Shown: one piece after another, positions 50,161-61,653 of the stretch | Numbering within the stretch: the stretch's first letter is position 1 | Layout: the number at the start of each line of letters is the position of its first letter | Assembly (NCBI GenBank): GCA_037833965.1 | Contig: AP031357.1 | Span: forward strand, 21,224,001-21,288,000 | From: Marchantia polymorpha subsp. ruderalis | Taxonomy: Eukaryota; Streptophyta; Marchantiopsida; Marchantiales; Marchantiaceae | DNA length: 64,000 nucleotides | Direction: 5' to 3' | Notes under the pieces: model-generated | The model's input: only the letters and a program-made list of their open reading frames with translations | What the model was told of the DNA's origin: nothing | Database searches by the model: none | Program-made: the position numbers and the translations under genes

Positions 50161-53100
50161 ATATATGTATAAATTTATTTATTTATTTCCACTTATTAAC
50201 AACAAGAATTTTTCCTTCATCAAAAATTTTATCACAAATGACAAACTCAAAGATACTGCACTTAAAATATCAAAAGTATCTAGGTCAAATATTTTACGCA
50301 CTAGTGGAGCATCGAAAGAGTCATCACTAGACATGATGGCTTCGCTATGGATCTCACCATCACAAACAAATATGCAACAACACTGCATCTGAAATATCTC
50401 AATCTAGCATGTCTAAATGTCATGTATATGTTTAGAGGTCATGATTGGCACTGAGCAAGAAATGTTGTAGGTCATGTTGTCAACATTGGCAAGCAGCAAG
50501 ATCTCCAGGAGCCACCTTTTGCGCTCACGAACGGGTCTCCCACTCATTGTCACTAAAGCCATGGAAAGTGAATGTTGGACTCGTTGGTGCAGCAGCCAAA
50601 TGGGACATTTTTTGCAGTCATTACGTCTATGTCTACTGCCTTGGCTTTCCATAGCTTGGCGGTTCCTAACCTTAGCCATTGCATTACCACTGTCCTGGGC
50701 ATGAACTTTGGTCGGTCTTGTCCTTTTGAAAGTGATGTTTGTTTCTTGTCTCTCGACGGCTGGCCCTTACAAAATCACCCACCCGCTCACTTGCGCTGAC
50801 TTGATCAGGATTCAAGTCGAAGGATACGTCTTTTCACGAGTTTATTTTGCTGAAGTACGTGGGATTCTTAACCGGATAGTGACGAGCTGTAGTCCTTAAA
50901 GTTTCATGTCTTCACTTTGTCCGGCGTTGTATTTGTGCTAGACTTCAAACAACCTCTTTAAGCTTCGACATTCCATTGAGAAGTTCGTTGCTAAACTGTT
51001 CTATTTCGGACGAAACGCAAACGGTTTCTGTGTTTCTTTCTGTCTGTTGTCATTCTTGGTTGACATTTTGACGGATTTGCAAGTGAGGGGCGAGCTTGAA
51101 TCAAGCTTTCCAGATTCCAGTTGACCACCCAGTCCAATTTAATGCCACTGAACAGTCGCAGAACGCTGGTAACGGACTGACAACTCAACAGAGGTCGCAG
51201 ACGGAAGATGCATTTATGTGTTCTGCAGAAAGTTCAGAACTCACTACAGAACACACAAGTGGAGGGCATAAAACTTCATCAATTGCTTCAAACACCTCCA
51301 ATTAGGTTGTGTTGTGTGACCTGTTTGTACACGATTTTCTACATAAATTGTGGCCTTTGATATAGATGTTTACTTTCGTAGATGACCTCCATCCATTTGG
51401 AATTTACTAAACAAGCTTTGAGCTTGCCTATTGAGTACTGGATGATATAACTGCCTCGGGGTTTTCGAGTTTGAGAGAGGTCTGGCAAAAGCTTAGTGAA
51501 CTGATGATTAGATAATGATTACATTCCAATATTACCAAAGAAATTGAGTGCATCCTATCTAACATATACAGATTATGCTGGAAAGACATAGTTGGACTAA
51601 TTTGGAGATAGATTTCATGCAGGAGGATAGAAGCATCTTCAATGATTTGCTTACCTCATGAAAGTTCTATGGATATTGCGGTAGCTTTGGCGGAAATGAA
51701 TCTTCCCTCATTTAAGTTTGAAGCAAATTTCAAGATATTGCTCCTTAAACCTTACGAGTTTTATTTTTATTTTTATTTTCAAGCGATTGATAACGAAGAA
51801 ACTTGGTTTCCAAAATTTTGCCTCCTTGGAAGACTCCCAATTTAGTAGCCAAGAGAATTTATTTTGTTTAACACAATGCGTTCACCTCAGACATATCTTT
51901 TAATCTGGTGGTGACTTGCAGTCCATGTACTGTATGTGTTCCTTCCCACATCCCTCTTGTAAGGTACCATGCGTTCTTCAGGGCGTGTCTATTGAGAGTT
52001 CGTTACCATTCTGAGATCTCGTAGCCAGGTATGATGAACTACATCCATCACCGTGTACCATCACATGATTTACTTGGGAGTTTGTCTGCATTCTGTGCAT
52101 AAGCGTCTTGGGAATCTTTTCCTTTGTGGACTAACTTTTTCGGTATTGGATAGTGTATACGGCTGTTTCTTCCTGTCCACTGGACGTATGATCGTTGAAA
52201 AAGTATACAGATTATTTCCATATTTTGTATCGTCGTGTTTAGAAAGCCTGAATTGCGCACGGGAGGTTTACAACTTCACCATCGTCCATCGCGATCGATA
52301 GGACAAAGTGCCTTCGGTTCAATTCCGCTAAATCCAACCGATCTACCTCCTCTGCCCCATACCGACACCGAGTCGTCCTTTTTAGGAGCACGGGCTCAAT
52401 TAGGAACAGTACCTTCACAGTACCAGCGTAAGTGGCTGAAACATATTTCCAAGTGAACATTTGTCATTGTCAGTCAGTGTATACATCATAAAGCTGATTT
52501 CTGTTTGTTATTCCTTGGTTCACAATAATCTAATACCGGATCGTCACTCCCATACTTCACAATGTTGTGCTCATTGGATCGGGCGGCCTCTACGAATGGA
52601 CGATTTAAGTCTGCCCTGAGCTGCAATCTTTTTTAAACCATGCCCATGTCACGAGGAAACCGCCCATTATTGGGAGTTGGTGGGACTTTGACTTGGCGGC
52701 GTGTTGAAGACTCGAGTCTCCATTCCAGTCAATACACTTTACGTCATCTCTTGTCTTCGACAACTTTAACAGAATAAACGTTCGACTTCTTTCTACGGGT
52801 AGCTCTCTGAATGCAGGTTGTTCGCGCTTCATGCCATAGTGAAATCTGCAACAATGCAAACCCTCTTCTAATTGCGACACACCGAAGGAATTCTGTGACT
52901 TGCTCACTCTCCCAAACAAGTCCATAGCAGTAGAACTGCATTTCTTGCTCCTAGATAGCAGCAGAATACGTGAAGTATATAGAATAGAAGGCTCGAACTA
53001 TGATAGACCGTCGCGGCTTGTATAGTGGGGTCGTATCATGGCGATGGGCGCTGTAATATGCTCCAAGTTTTCCTACAGTTTTTGAGAAGACACTGTGAGC

Positions 53101-55640
53101 ACATGGGTGCCCATATATTCGCCATACACTACATTCTTGCGCCTAACAGGGTCTGTGGAATGTTTAGTCAAAAGCAGAAGGAGAACCGTACAAAGAGACA
53201 GATGGAACGTAGATTTGTTATATGTGTGTAGCCTCACGGTATAGAGATGTTGATACTGTATAAGACATGCTTCCTCGTAACAGCTGGGTACACATCGATC
53301 TATCATTGCACGAAGACACATATTTGGATCTTCAGACAGAAAAGATAAGAGTCGTACAGTATCTGTTTGTGAAGAGAAAAATTCTGTGAAAGTAGACGTG
53401 TAACTTGGAAATTGTGCAGGTGTCTGTTGTAAGCCGAAGCTCAAAGATTTGGTTAAAGATTGCATGTGTCAGACAAAAGCCTTTGAAATATCCCAACATG
53501 ATTTGTGGTGCAGGTTAGGAGGGTGGAATACAAGAATTGTCAATTTGATGCTCTGGTAGTCAAACATTTGTAGGGACCAGGTAAGGATCTTAGACCTGGA
53601 GGTCGATCGAAAATTGCTCCAGTAACTTCAAGGCCGACGGGAACTACGTCGTGTGGGTACTGTGACTTACAACTGCGTCGTGTACTCTTTTGGCTGCTTG
53701 CCTGACTTTTATAACATGAGGCTTGGGTCACGCCATGTCACGAAGGGGAATCAACAAGGAGTTGAAACTTTTTCCTGTACTACTCTTCCACGACTTGCCA
53801 GTGAGCAACATCATGTGGAGTAACCTGAATGAGCCATGCTTTTATTCACGAATGTTCACAACCGTGCAGCAAACTGGGATTCCCGGTTGTGGGTGGTGCC
53901 AGCTTCGCCTTCACGCTTGAGAGCGCATGGCTGTACAAGAATCTTCTTGACCTCGTGTGGCTTCCTTCCTCTCACGGATCCACATTTTGGACATTGTAGC
54001 TCTTATCGTAATCTTGCCAAACCTCTACTCGAGGTTGCCAATGAATGCACCTGAGGATGTGAGAACTACTAAAATCTCTAAGACATCCACCAAACGTACT
54101 CATTGTCCACATTCCATAACTAACATCGTGTGACTTTTTGACCCCAAACCAAATCAAGTCCAAATACACTAAGTTATTGATAATTGACCTAAAATATTAT
54201 TTAGACAACATATCAATTATTTAAAAAAAAATTAAAAAAAATCAAACCGGCCCGATAAGGTTGAAAGTTCCTAGAAAACCCATTTTTGCATGAACATTAA
54301 CAATGTAGATCAAGAACTGAGAGTATAGTTATCATATGTGTATTTTGAAGAGTTATTTGCTTGATGGTACTAAGTCAAAACGCAAATTGTTTAATGTGAC
54401 CTATCAAGTTTCAATATAGATCATGGGACCCATATACCGTCGGTGAGTTCTAATATGCTTTTTTGTATGGTATGTTCTTGTACGAATATGTTCAAATGTG
54501 TTTCTGCCATGGTTTCGATTGCGTGCCATTGGAGTTTTAACAAAACTGGATATGCTCTCGCCCGCAAGATTTTCCGATCCAACTCAATTTATCGAAGCTT
54601 CCGGACATTAGGGGTTGCACTCGCGTTTCAAAAACAATGTACACAAGCACACTGAATCAGAGAAATCCTTTTGGATCTATAAACAGTGATCTGAGATACA
54701 AAGCAGTGCCACTGGAGGTACGCCTACCACCTTCAATAATCGTGAGTTCTTTCGTCAAACCATCAAATTTCTGCTCCAACAAATCTACAGCACTAGACTG
54801 CCACAATGACAATTTCTGCGCACATGAATTGCTGCGGATAATTTCATCCTTGAAACAACGGTGGGTTTTTAAGGAATTGATTTGACGTGGAATGTTTGGT
54901 AGTATTGGGTAAATTGAAACTTGATGGGTTCCATCAAGCAGATATATCATATTTTGAACTATGTTTGACGTGCTGTTGTGTCTTTCATTTCTCTCTCCCC
55001 TGGTGCATTTGAGTGTATTGTGGTTGGTAGAAATCTATCATGAGAACATTATAATATTTAAAGAATTTTCCATCAATACTTTTTCAGACTTCTCATATAA
55101 TACAATCATATTATGCTCTTATGATTTTATGTATAATTCTTTTCATTACATTTCATTTTTGTATAATTTATAATCTATTAAACAATCTTTATCTATGTTC
55201 TCTAATTATACAATGGATTGCAAATATATAAAGTGAACCAGGTGTACAGGGAACTAAGATTTAATTCAAAAAAACATGTTACTCTAACGAACGGAATTTG
55301 GATCAATTTCATATATAAGTGTCCCTGAGATCAAAATCTATCATTATATATTCAAAGTAAGCAAAAAAAATTACATAAAAGTAGAATCCGATGAAAATTT
55401 GTACTTTTAAATTTATGAAACACATCCTTTATTCAAGATAAATGCTAGAACTTGTATGATATCTTGATTCCACCCAAGTTCGTAATTGCACCTTCTCATA
55501 CTTCCATCATTCTTATTCACAAAATCATCCATATAAATCGTTGACTATCTGAGAGTTAGAAGATATAATATTGTATGCCACATTAAAATCACAACAAAAT
55601 AGAAAACCTTATCTTTACATAGAAACATTCACGATGTCGC
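50161..55640. other. Mixed region with unassigned exon-like open frames
   Basis: Several moderate-composition stretches hold open frames that might be exons or decayed genes: around 50,445-50,900, 51,105-51,305 (+), 52,230-52,456 (+, preceded by an acceptor-like TTTAG and ending QYQRKWLKHISK), 53,620-53,980 and 54,650-54,900. None carries a family motif I recognise, and they cannot be linked into a gene from sequence alone. From 54,950 to 55,600 the DNA is AT-rich. Confidence 0.35.
52239..52456 (+). other. Possible 3' exon of an unknown gene
   Basis: An acceptor-like pyrimidine tract and TTTAG precede an open frame reading KPELRTGGLQLHHRPSRS, then TDLPPLPHTDTESSFLGARA, and ending at a stop after QYQRKWLKHISK. 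The composition is coding-like, but the minus strand is open over the same stretch, so the coding strand is uncertain. No known domain is visible. Confidence 0.2.
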
Positions 55641-55833
55641 CACTCCACTAGCCGCCCATACAAATAATCACTACCATAATTTTTAATGTGATGTTATTGG
55701 GGTCTGGCCCATAAAACCTGTTTTTCTCACTCATCCTTAGAATACTGGGGTTTCCTTCCTTTTGGTGATTATACTGCGTCCCCATCCTCCAGTCTGCTGA
55801 GGGAGTTCTCTGAGCTTTTCTTTCGGCCCCCTC

Positions 55834-55870
55834 ATTGCCACACCGGTCAAAACTTGACCGGTGTGGCAAT
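55834..55870. repeat. Perfect hairpin with 17-base arms
   Basis: ATTGCCACACCGGTCAA and its exact reverse complement TTGACCGGTGTGGCAAT are separated by three bases. This is a strong stem in otherwise ordinary sequence. Confidence 0.9.
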
Positions 55871-55944
55871 GTAGCGTTGCCCCCAGCAAGGGGATAGCAA
55901 CAGGACGAAGATAAAAGTAAATTAAATCTCGGGAGCATGATGCC

Positions 55945-56099
55945 ATGCAGCCCCTCTACGTGCTTGGCCTCCAACACTGCCCAAGCGCCACCACCCTGCT
56001 CTCGTCCACGGTCACAGCGATGACGCACCCTTCCGCTCTCAGATCCCAGAGAAGATCATCAAACGAGGACACAAGATCTTTGAGGACCAGCTCAAACAG
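55945..56099 (+). pseudogene. Exon-like fragment of unknown gene
   Basis: One plus frame stays open and coding-like through HHPALVHGHSDDAPF, then RSQIPEKIIKRGHKIFEDQL, and reaches a donor-like CAG|GTGCGT at 56,099/56,100. No start codon or further exon could be found, and the sequence beyond is the 194-base tandem duplication. It may be a captured or orphan exon. I do not recognise the family. Confidence 0.3.
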
Positions 56100-56137
56100 G
56101 TGCGTACCGCCCGTCCCGTCCCGCCCCACCTCACCCC

Positions 56138-56514
56138 ACGTACCATCCAGAAAAAAAATACATGCTTACTTTCATATAAGAAGCTGGTACTCGCCTTTCC
56201 AGTTGACGTGAATTGAATCTCAATTCCAATAGAACCAATTGGTTCTATTGGAATGGTTCACTTTACGATCTAACCTCACGCAACAAAACAATACGGTCTA
56301 TGGTGTAATATGAGATCTCCTCTAGAACCCTACGTACCATCCAGAGAAAAAAAGAACATGCTTACTTTCTTATAAGAAGCTGGTACTGGCCTTTCCAGTT
56401 GACGTGAATTAAATCTGAATTTCAATAGAACTCAATGGTTTCACTTTACGATCAAACCTCACGCAACCAAAAAATACGGTCTATGATGTAATATGACATC
56501 TCGTCTAGAACCCT
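56138..56514. repeat. 194-base tandem duplication
   Basis: Two copies start at 56,138 and 56,332, both beginning ACGTACCATCCAGA and ending TCTAGAACCCT, with roughly 85-90 per cent identity judged by eye. They share AAGAAGCTGGTACT, GCCTTTCCAGTTGACGTGAATT and TTTACGATC. Copy 1 contains a 32-base perfect palindrome (56,223-56,254). In copy 2 the matching place is shorter and has lost the palindrome's centre. Confidence 0.9.
56223..56254. repeat. 32-base perfect palindrome
   Basis: ATTCCAATAGAACC and its exact reverse complement flank AATT, making all 32 bases self-complementary. It is present only in the first copy of the tandem duplication. Confidence 0.9.
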
Positions 56515-57332
56515 CCCTGATATCAGCGCATCCACCGAACCTCTTTTTGTGGCTCGATTTGCTTTCTCTGAAAAGAGCCCCAGAGTTGACCAACCATCAA
56601 TTGAATGCATCATTGTACGCCTTCTCTCCGCAGCTGAAGTCGGTCCGTCTACTGCTGTCTCTTAGCTCTATCCGACACGACGGCTGCTGATCTGCTGATC
56701 TGCGGCTGTTTCGCGAAGTTCGACAAGAATTTGTGCAATGGCCGTGCTTGCGGAGATCCGGTCGAAATGATGCTCCCGGTCATGCCGGTCATGCTCCTGA
56801 AGGGCAGGCGTGGGCGCAAAGCGAAGGAAAGAGGGCCTTTATCCGGAATGGCTCTGGGCCCCAGGGCCGGCCTGCTTTGTACTCGAGGTTGACTCCTTTT
56901 TGGGTTCGAACCCCGGGTGTATGTAACCGCGGTTACATGTGAACAGGTCGTGCCCGTGCGGTCGGCTGGTGCTCTGAAAGCAAGCAAAACGCGGACAAGA
57001 AGAAGTGTACTGTACTCGCAGTTCGTGGCCCTCTGTCCTGCGCGCTGCTCCCCGGGAGAGATGCATAAGAGCAACCCCGAGCACTCAATTCCTCATCATA
57101 AATCTGCACAATTCCTGGAGTCCGCACGCACGCACGCACGCACGCACGCCCATCGACCCAAATTTCCAACCTTTGTTGTTTGATCCGTCGCTGGCCGGGC
57201 GCAATTTCTTACTTGCCGAGTGCACTATCCGGTGACAGCTTGGAACTGCGAGAACTCAATTCCAAGGCACCGTCCGACGTAGAGGCGAGGAGCTAGTAGC
57301 AGCCTGATAGAGACTCTCGAAGTTCCGTCAAG
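56515..57332 (+). promoter_or_regulatory. GC-rich upstream region of the HMA-domain gene
   Basis: GC-rich sequence directly before the start codon at 57,333. It contains an 18-base perfect palindrome ATGTAACCGCGGTTACAT (56,921-56,938) and a CGCA tetranucleotide repeat (57,123-57,149). Open frames on both strands overlap and show no family motif. No TATA box is clear. Confidence 0.35.
57123..57149. repeat. (CGCA)n microsatellite
   Basis: Nearly seven uninterrupted CGCA units in the GC-rich leader or promoter region of the HMA-domain gene. Confidence 0.9.
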
Positions 57333-58399
57333 ATGAATGAGGTTAGCCTTCCTCCTCCCCCATCTCACTTGGTTCGCTTAGTGTGTCTAATTCTCGTGAC
57401 GTGAGACGAAATTTGGATGTGCGGAACATCTTTCCTACTCGAAATTCAGTTCCTGTTGCAGGAGATCAATTTGTTGTTTCTGCTGTTAATCTTACAATTG
57501 TTGGATGATGTTCTCCCGGATGCAGCTATTTTATGGTGCGGATGAGCCAGGATTCATGGTGACCACGAGCGCTCAGCAGCTCATTCGGGATCCGAAACTT
57601 TTTGTCGATTCAACCTTCGTGCAGCCAGCCAAACAACCGGCGGAGCAAAAGAAACCGGAGGACAAGCATAAGGTGAAAATGAGAAGTTTTTCCCAAGTGA
57701 CCTTCTCTCTCTGATTTTCCTTCTCAATTCAGTCCTCAGCCGTCCGTGCTGTTTTGGAAGAGATCCTTGATGTAGTCGATTCGAAGGGGACTTCGTTGTG
57801 ACAGTTAGTTGTAGTTCAGTGCAGAATTGGGAGTGCAGAGTTGTCGTGGTCACCCGGGGGCCGGCGTATGCCTCTGCGTGCGGCCCGATGGATCTTTACC
57901 ATCAGTATTAACATTCGCTGGTGTTCGTCGTTCCGTCTGGATGTTAGTGCGAGGATTAAGAGCGTCAATTTGACATAACCTTGCTCGCTGGATATGTGCA
58001 GCCGATTGTGATGAACGTGTCCATTTGTTGCTCGTCGTGTGTGGATCTCCTCGAGCCCGAGCTTCTTGCCGTCAAAGGTTCGTGCGCATCATCCGGCTAA
58101 GGAGTAGGAACTAGCAGTATTCTTCAGGACGCTTGGTCTCTTCACAAGAAATGAACTTCTTTTCGGAATCTCTTGTTCCTTCCCTACTGCCTTGATCTGC
58201 GACGAATCAAATGTGAGGTCAGTCGATTATCCCACTGCGTGCTGATCCCAATTTCATTCGAATTTGTTGTGTATCAGGGGTGAAGACCGTCGATTGCGAG
58301 GTATACAAGAAGAAGGTGACTGTCACCGGGACTGCCGCTCTTTCGGACGTGATCTCTGCGACGCGCAGGCACTTCAAGCATGCCCAAATCGCTTCATGA
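57333..58399 (+). CDS. Small HMA-domain (heavy-metal-associated) protein
   Basis: Four exons: 57,333-57,341 (only MNE), 57,526-57,672, 58,002-58,077 and 58,278-58,399, giving 117 residues with all phases matching. Residues 4-52 are a hydrophilic leader starting LFYGADEPGFMVTTSAQQL, with a Lys/Glu/Pro-rich end. Residues 53-112 form an HMA-type beta-alpha-beta fold: PIVMNVSICCSSC, ELLAVKGVKTVDCEVYKKKV and TVTGTAALSDVISATRRHF. The metal-site loop is CCSSC, so Cys 62 and Cys 65 give the usual CxxC spacing. Such proteins carry copper or other metals in the cytosol or act in stress signalling. There is no C-terminal CaaX box, unlike HIPP proteins. The nine-base first exon is inferred from frame and from similarity to the start of the next gene at 63.8 kb, and is the least certain part. 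Confidence 0.8.
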
Positions 58400-58547
58400 G
58401 TGCCTCTGCGCAGCCGGTATGAGCTCAAAATTGGAAAGATGTTCATCGCTCGCTCAATTCGAAGCGCAAATTGTGATGTTTTGTCGGCGTCCGTCTGGAT
58501 GTGCCAATTGGACGACGGAGAAATACGTTGGGCAGCTTCTGTCAAAT

Positions 58548-59003
58548 TCAAAGACTAACGTTTTCCCACAACGTTTCTGTTTGGCAGAAGTTGAACGTTA
58601 GAGCGTAGAGCACCGAAGAGGCTTGAAGGGATCGGCTCTGCGATGCCATCGAGCACCGACGACGAATCGAATCGCAGGCCGTGATAATTGTACATAAATT
58701 CAGTGAGGATTTGGACATTGGTGTCGAGTCCGAGGATGTTGTCATCAAATCGTCGTGCTGCGGATCGAGGCTGCGGCCACGCTTTAAGGAATCCGCTTGG
58801 CACTTTAAAATAGGCATTCGGCGAGTTTCAAGGTTCTGATAGAGAGCTTTTCCGGCTTTTGATTTACGGTAGTGGTTTATAATCTCCGACGCTTGTGAAA
58901 TATTGGAAACGAATAGCTCATAAACCTTCAAAGCTGCAGACTCACGTCCGAGCTGAAAGGCTCTGCGACCTCGAATCGCTGCAGGCTTCATGTAGACACA
59001 CAC
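58548..59003 (-). pseudogene. Unrecognised minus-strand coding-like fragment
   Basis: Two minus-strand frames are coding-like in turn. The first reads AFQLGRESAALKVYELFVSN, then ISQASEIINHYRKSKAGKAL. Over 58,555-58,790 another frame reads RRFDDNILGLDTNVQILTEF and FDSSSVLDGIAEPIPSSLFG. The switch suggests either an intron or a decayed gene. I do not recognise the family. It overlaps the 3' side of the plus-strand HMA gene region. Confidence 0.25.
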
Positions 59004-60703
59004 ACCCCTACTCTGTACGGTTTTCTTTGTCCATCGGGGTCACTAGCGATTGAGACTGGAGTGCGTGGTATCGACCTGCCACGTGCTTGGTTCTGGAATG
59101 TTTCGGTGACGCTGTAAATTCTTGCGCAACGTACTGCATCGTTGGGCATCCCCATAAGAAATCAATTTTTTAATCTCATCACAGGCTCGCTTGCGGTGTC
59201 CAATTTTGCGCTACACTCAATGATAAGTCTTTGTCACCATGCAGGTCCCCGGGATCTTAGTGTAGGTGGGACGAGCCAGGTCATTGCAACCGAATGGCAG
59301 GTTTGGTAAATGAAATGAAGTTTCAACTCGCTCTACATTGCAATCGATTACAAACCGCTCGACGCTTTGAGCAGAATGTGGATGAAAGCAGATTGACATT
59401 TGACGACATCGACGGCAGTACACGGCAAAGGCCAACCCATGCCTAGAGACACTACTAATCCCCTTCCCTTCATAACATGCTATATCTCGCAGGTCGTCTC
59501 TTATTCCTACTGCAAACAAACAATGTTCATAATGGTGACATAGGGCCGAGCAAGTATCCCCTATCGAAAAAAAAACATTTGCCCTAGATTCAGGCTATGA
59601 CCAAAGCATTACGTAGTTACATTTTCTGTTATATATCTCCTCATTTCTGTCATATCAGACATATATATATTCAGACTATGTATATAGTGTAAATTACTAT
59701 AAATGTACCATATTTCATTTTCTGAGTTCTTAATACATCCAAAAATATATGTCGTGCTCATGACCATAGACTATAAAGGAGAAAAAACCAAGCCCAGATC
59801 CGTACACTAAGTACTCTAGACCGTAGTTGCACGTTGTAATGTGCATGCATGTTTTCATCTTCAATTTATGTTCCAAAAGCATTATTGTGAAGTCTAGGTA
59901 ATGCTTTGAGAGTCAGTACATGAGTAATCCACTCTAACTAGGCCTGCTGTGCATACGGAAAAATAGTTACATAAGGATGCTGCTAAAATTTAAGTGACAA
60001 GGGGCGAGAATATTCGCTTCCACCGAGGAGAGAGAAACATTCAATGTAACTGGAGTGTTGTGACTTAGACTTGGATACATGGGTATTTCTTATGATCGTC
60101 AGTTTACCTCTATGCCCGAAACCGAGGTGGTACAAGAGGGCCCAATACTTACTAAAGCATCAAAGCCAGTAACAGGGAGGCCAAAACAGGAGCTCAATCT
60201 TCTTCTGCACTGCTGCGATCTTAAAGCTTATGGATGCATATAGATACCACCTGGCACAGACAGTACAAAAAACATCGTTTTGTCCGATATACATGCGACC
60301 AGATCGATGCACACGAAATTCCAGCCTTCGCGCACCTCGCTAGACTCGGCTAGGATCCAAAAGCTTGGCAATATACCCTGCCTGTATGCATTGCCAATAG
60401 CTGTACGGTCCGGTGGTAACATTTCAGGACAGGGATTTTCGAGCATTGAAAGATTGTGGAAGGAACGCCGAAAATTTTGCGTCTCGAATTTCCAAAAACG
60501 TTCCGAGCAGGATTCGGATCAGGTTAAGGACAATGATGACCCCGAAACCTCGTTGCAGTTCCGGTGCCAAGTGGATCCACTTGGCTCCGAGACTGTTGTT
60601 CCAACGGAGTCGATCCAGATACTTAATTTCATCTAAAAATTTATCGATATTTTATTTTCGTACATTTGGGTACATCTGTAAATAAGTGTATAATCTAAGA
60701 AAA

Positions 60704-60800
60704 ACGAATCTGGTGGTTAGGTGCCATTGCCTTTGATTCATGGGTCTTGAGTTCAAACCAACATATAAATGACGTTCATCATCATCAAGGTACTCCAGCA
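60704..60800 (+). repeat. SINE-like tRNA-derived sequence candidate
   Basis: A GGTGGTTAGGTGCC stretch resembles an RNA polymerase III A box. About 30 bases later GAGTTCAAACC resembles a B box. The order and spacing fit the head of a plant tRNA-derived SINE. No poly-A tail or flanking duplication could be confirmed. Confidence 0.25.
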
Positions 60801-61416
60801 CAATGGCTGATACTACGAGTGTGGTTTGCAAAGTTGTTTGAATTTGGTATTGTTAGAAATAATTTCTGCTACAGATTTTATCAATGTCAAATTAGTATCA
60901 ACTAGTTAGAAAACTTACACATTTTGGGATGAAAAGATAATTTTAAGCCAATATCTAAACTTAGATATGAGAAATACTTAGTCACAAAATATTCTCAACC
61001 TCACAACCAAAGACAATGTACACCTTTATATAACTCACTCGATATCAATCTAATCAAGATAAATTGGCTAATGAATGAGACTAATGCCATTCATGTTCTT
61101 TAAGCATGTAACTTAGGTTTGTTTCATTCCTCCCTAAACTAGTCTCAGAACCTAGTCGAAAGAAAACAAAAATAGACTGACCAAATGATTTCAGTCACCC
61201 TGATCAGAGCAAAATTTCCCTCTTCATTGTTCTTCTCATCTTCTTGCGACAATCTATGGCTTTATGCTAAATGATGTGTTCATATATTTCTGGCATTTTT
61301 TAATGCCAACAGGTTACTCAAAGTCGTCGAGTCTACAGAGAAGATAAGCCATGACACAGGGTGAACTCTCTCCCATACCGTGGTGACAAAAGCAGAAGCT
61401 GTGTTGACGAAATGTG

Positions 61417-61653
61417 TCATTTGACTCGCTCGTGAGCCCCGGGAACTTCGCGAGCCGATGTATGATTGAAATACTCTTTGATCGAGCCATTACGACAGGC
61501 GGAAGCGCCTCCAATCATAGAATGACAATCACGACGAAATGCATCTTCAGCGTTGCCTTTGAAGGTCGCACGAAAGGGTCCACTTGAGAGCGCAGTGACT
61601 TCCGCAAACTTCTTTCGCGCTGGGTTCTCTACACTGCTGCTGGTGGAGTCCAT
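61417..61653 (-). CDS. Possible small protein, unrecognised
   Basis: A 78-residue open frame starts at an ATG and reads MDSTSSSVENPARKKFAEVT, then FRATFKGNAEDAFRRDCHSM and ACRNGSIKEYF. The composition is coding-like and charged, without a signal peptide or membrane segment. No family is recognised, and no promoter or further exon could be confirmed. It may be an orphan exon or chance. Confidence 0.25.
   Translation of the reverse strand: MDSTSSSVENPARKKFAEVTALSSGPFRATFKGNAEDAFRRDCHSMIGGASACRNGSIKEYFNHTSAREVPGAHERVK

Noticed and set aside
53073-53465. 130-residue minus-strand open frame
   Set aside because: Ser/Thr/Leu-rich without recognisable domain, and no start or splice context; not called as a gene.
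55648-56028. 126-residue minus-strand open frame
   Set aside because: Crosses a perfect hairpin, and the plus strand has the better coding signal over 55,945-56,099. No motif.
56880-56940. tRNA-like T-arm around GGGTTCGAACCC
   Set aside because: A T-arm can be drawn, but no matching acceptor strand or D and anticodon arms lie at the right distance on either strand.
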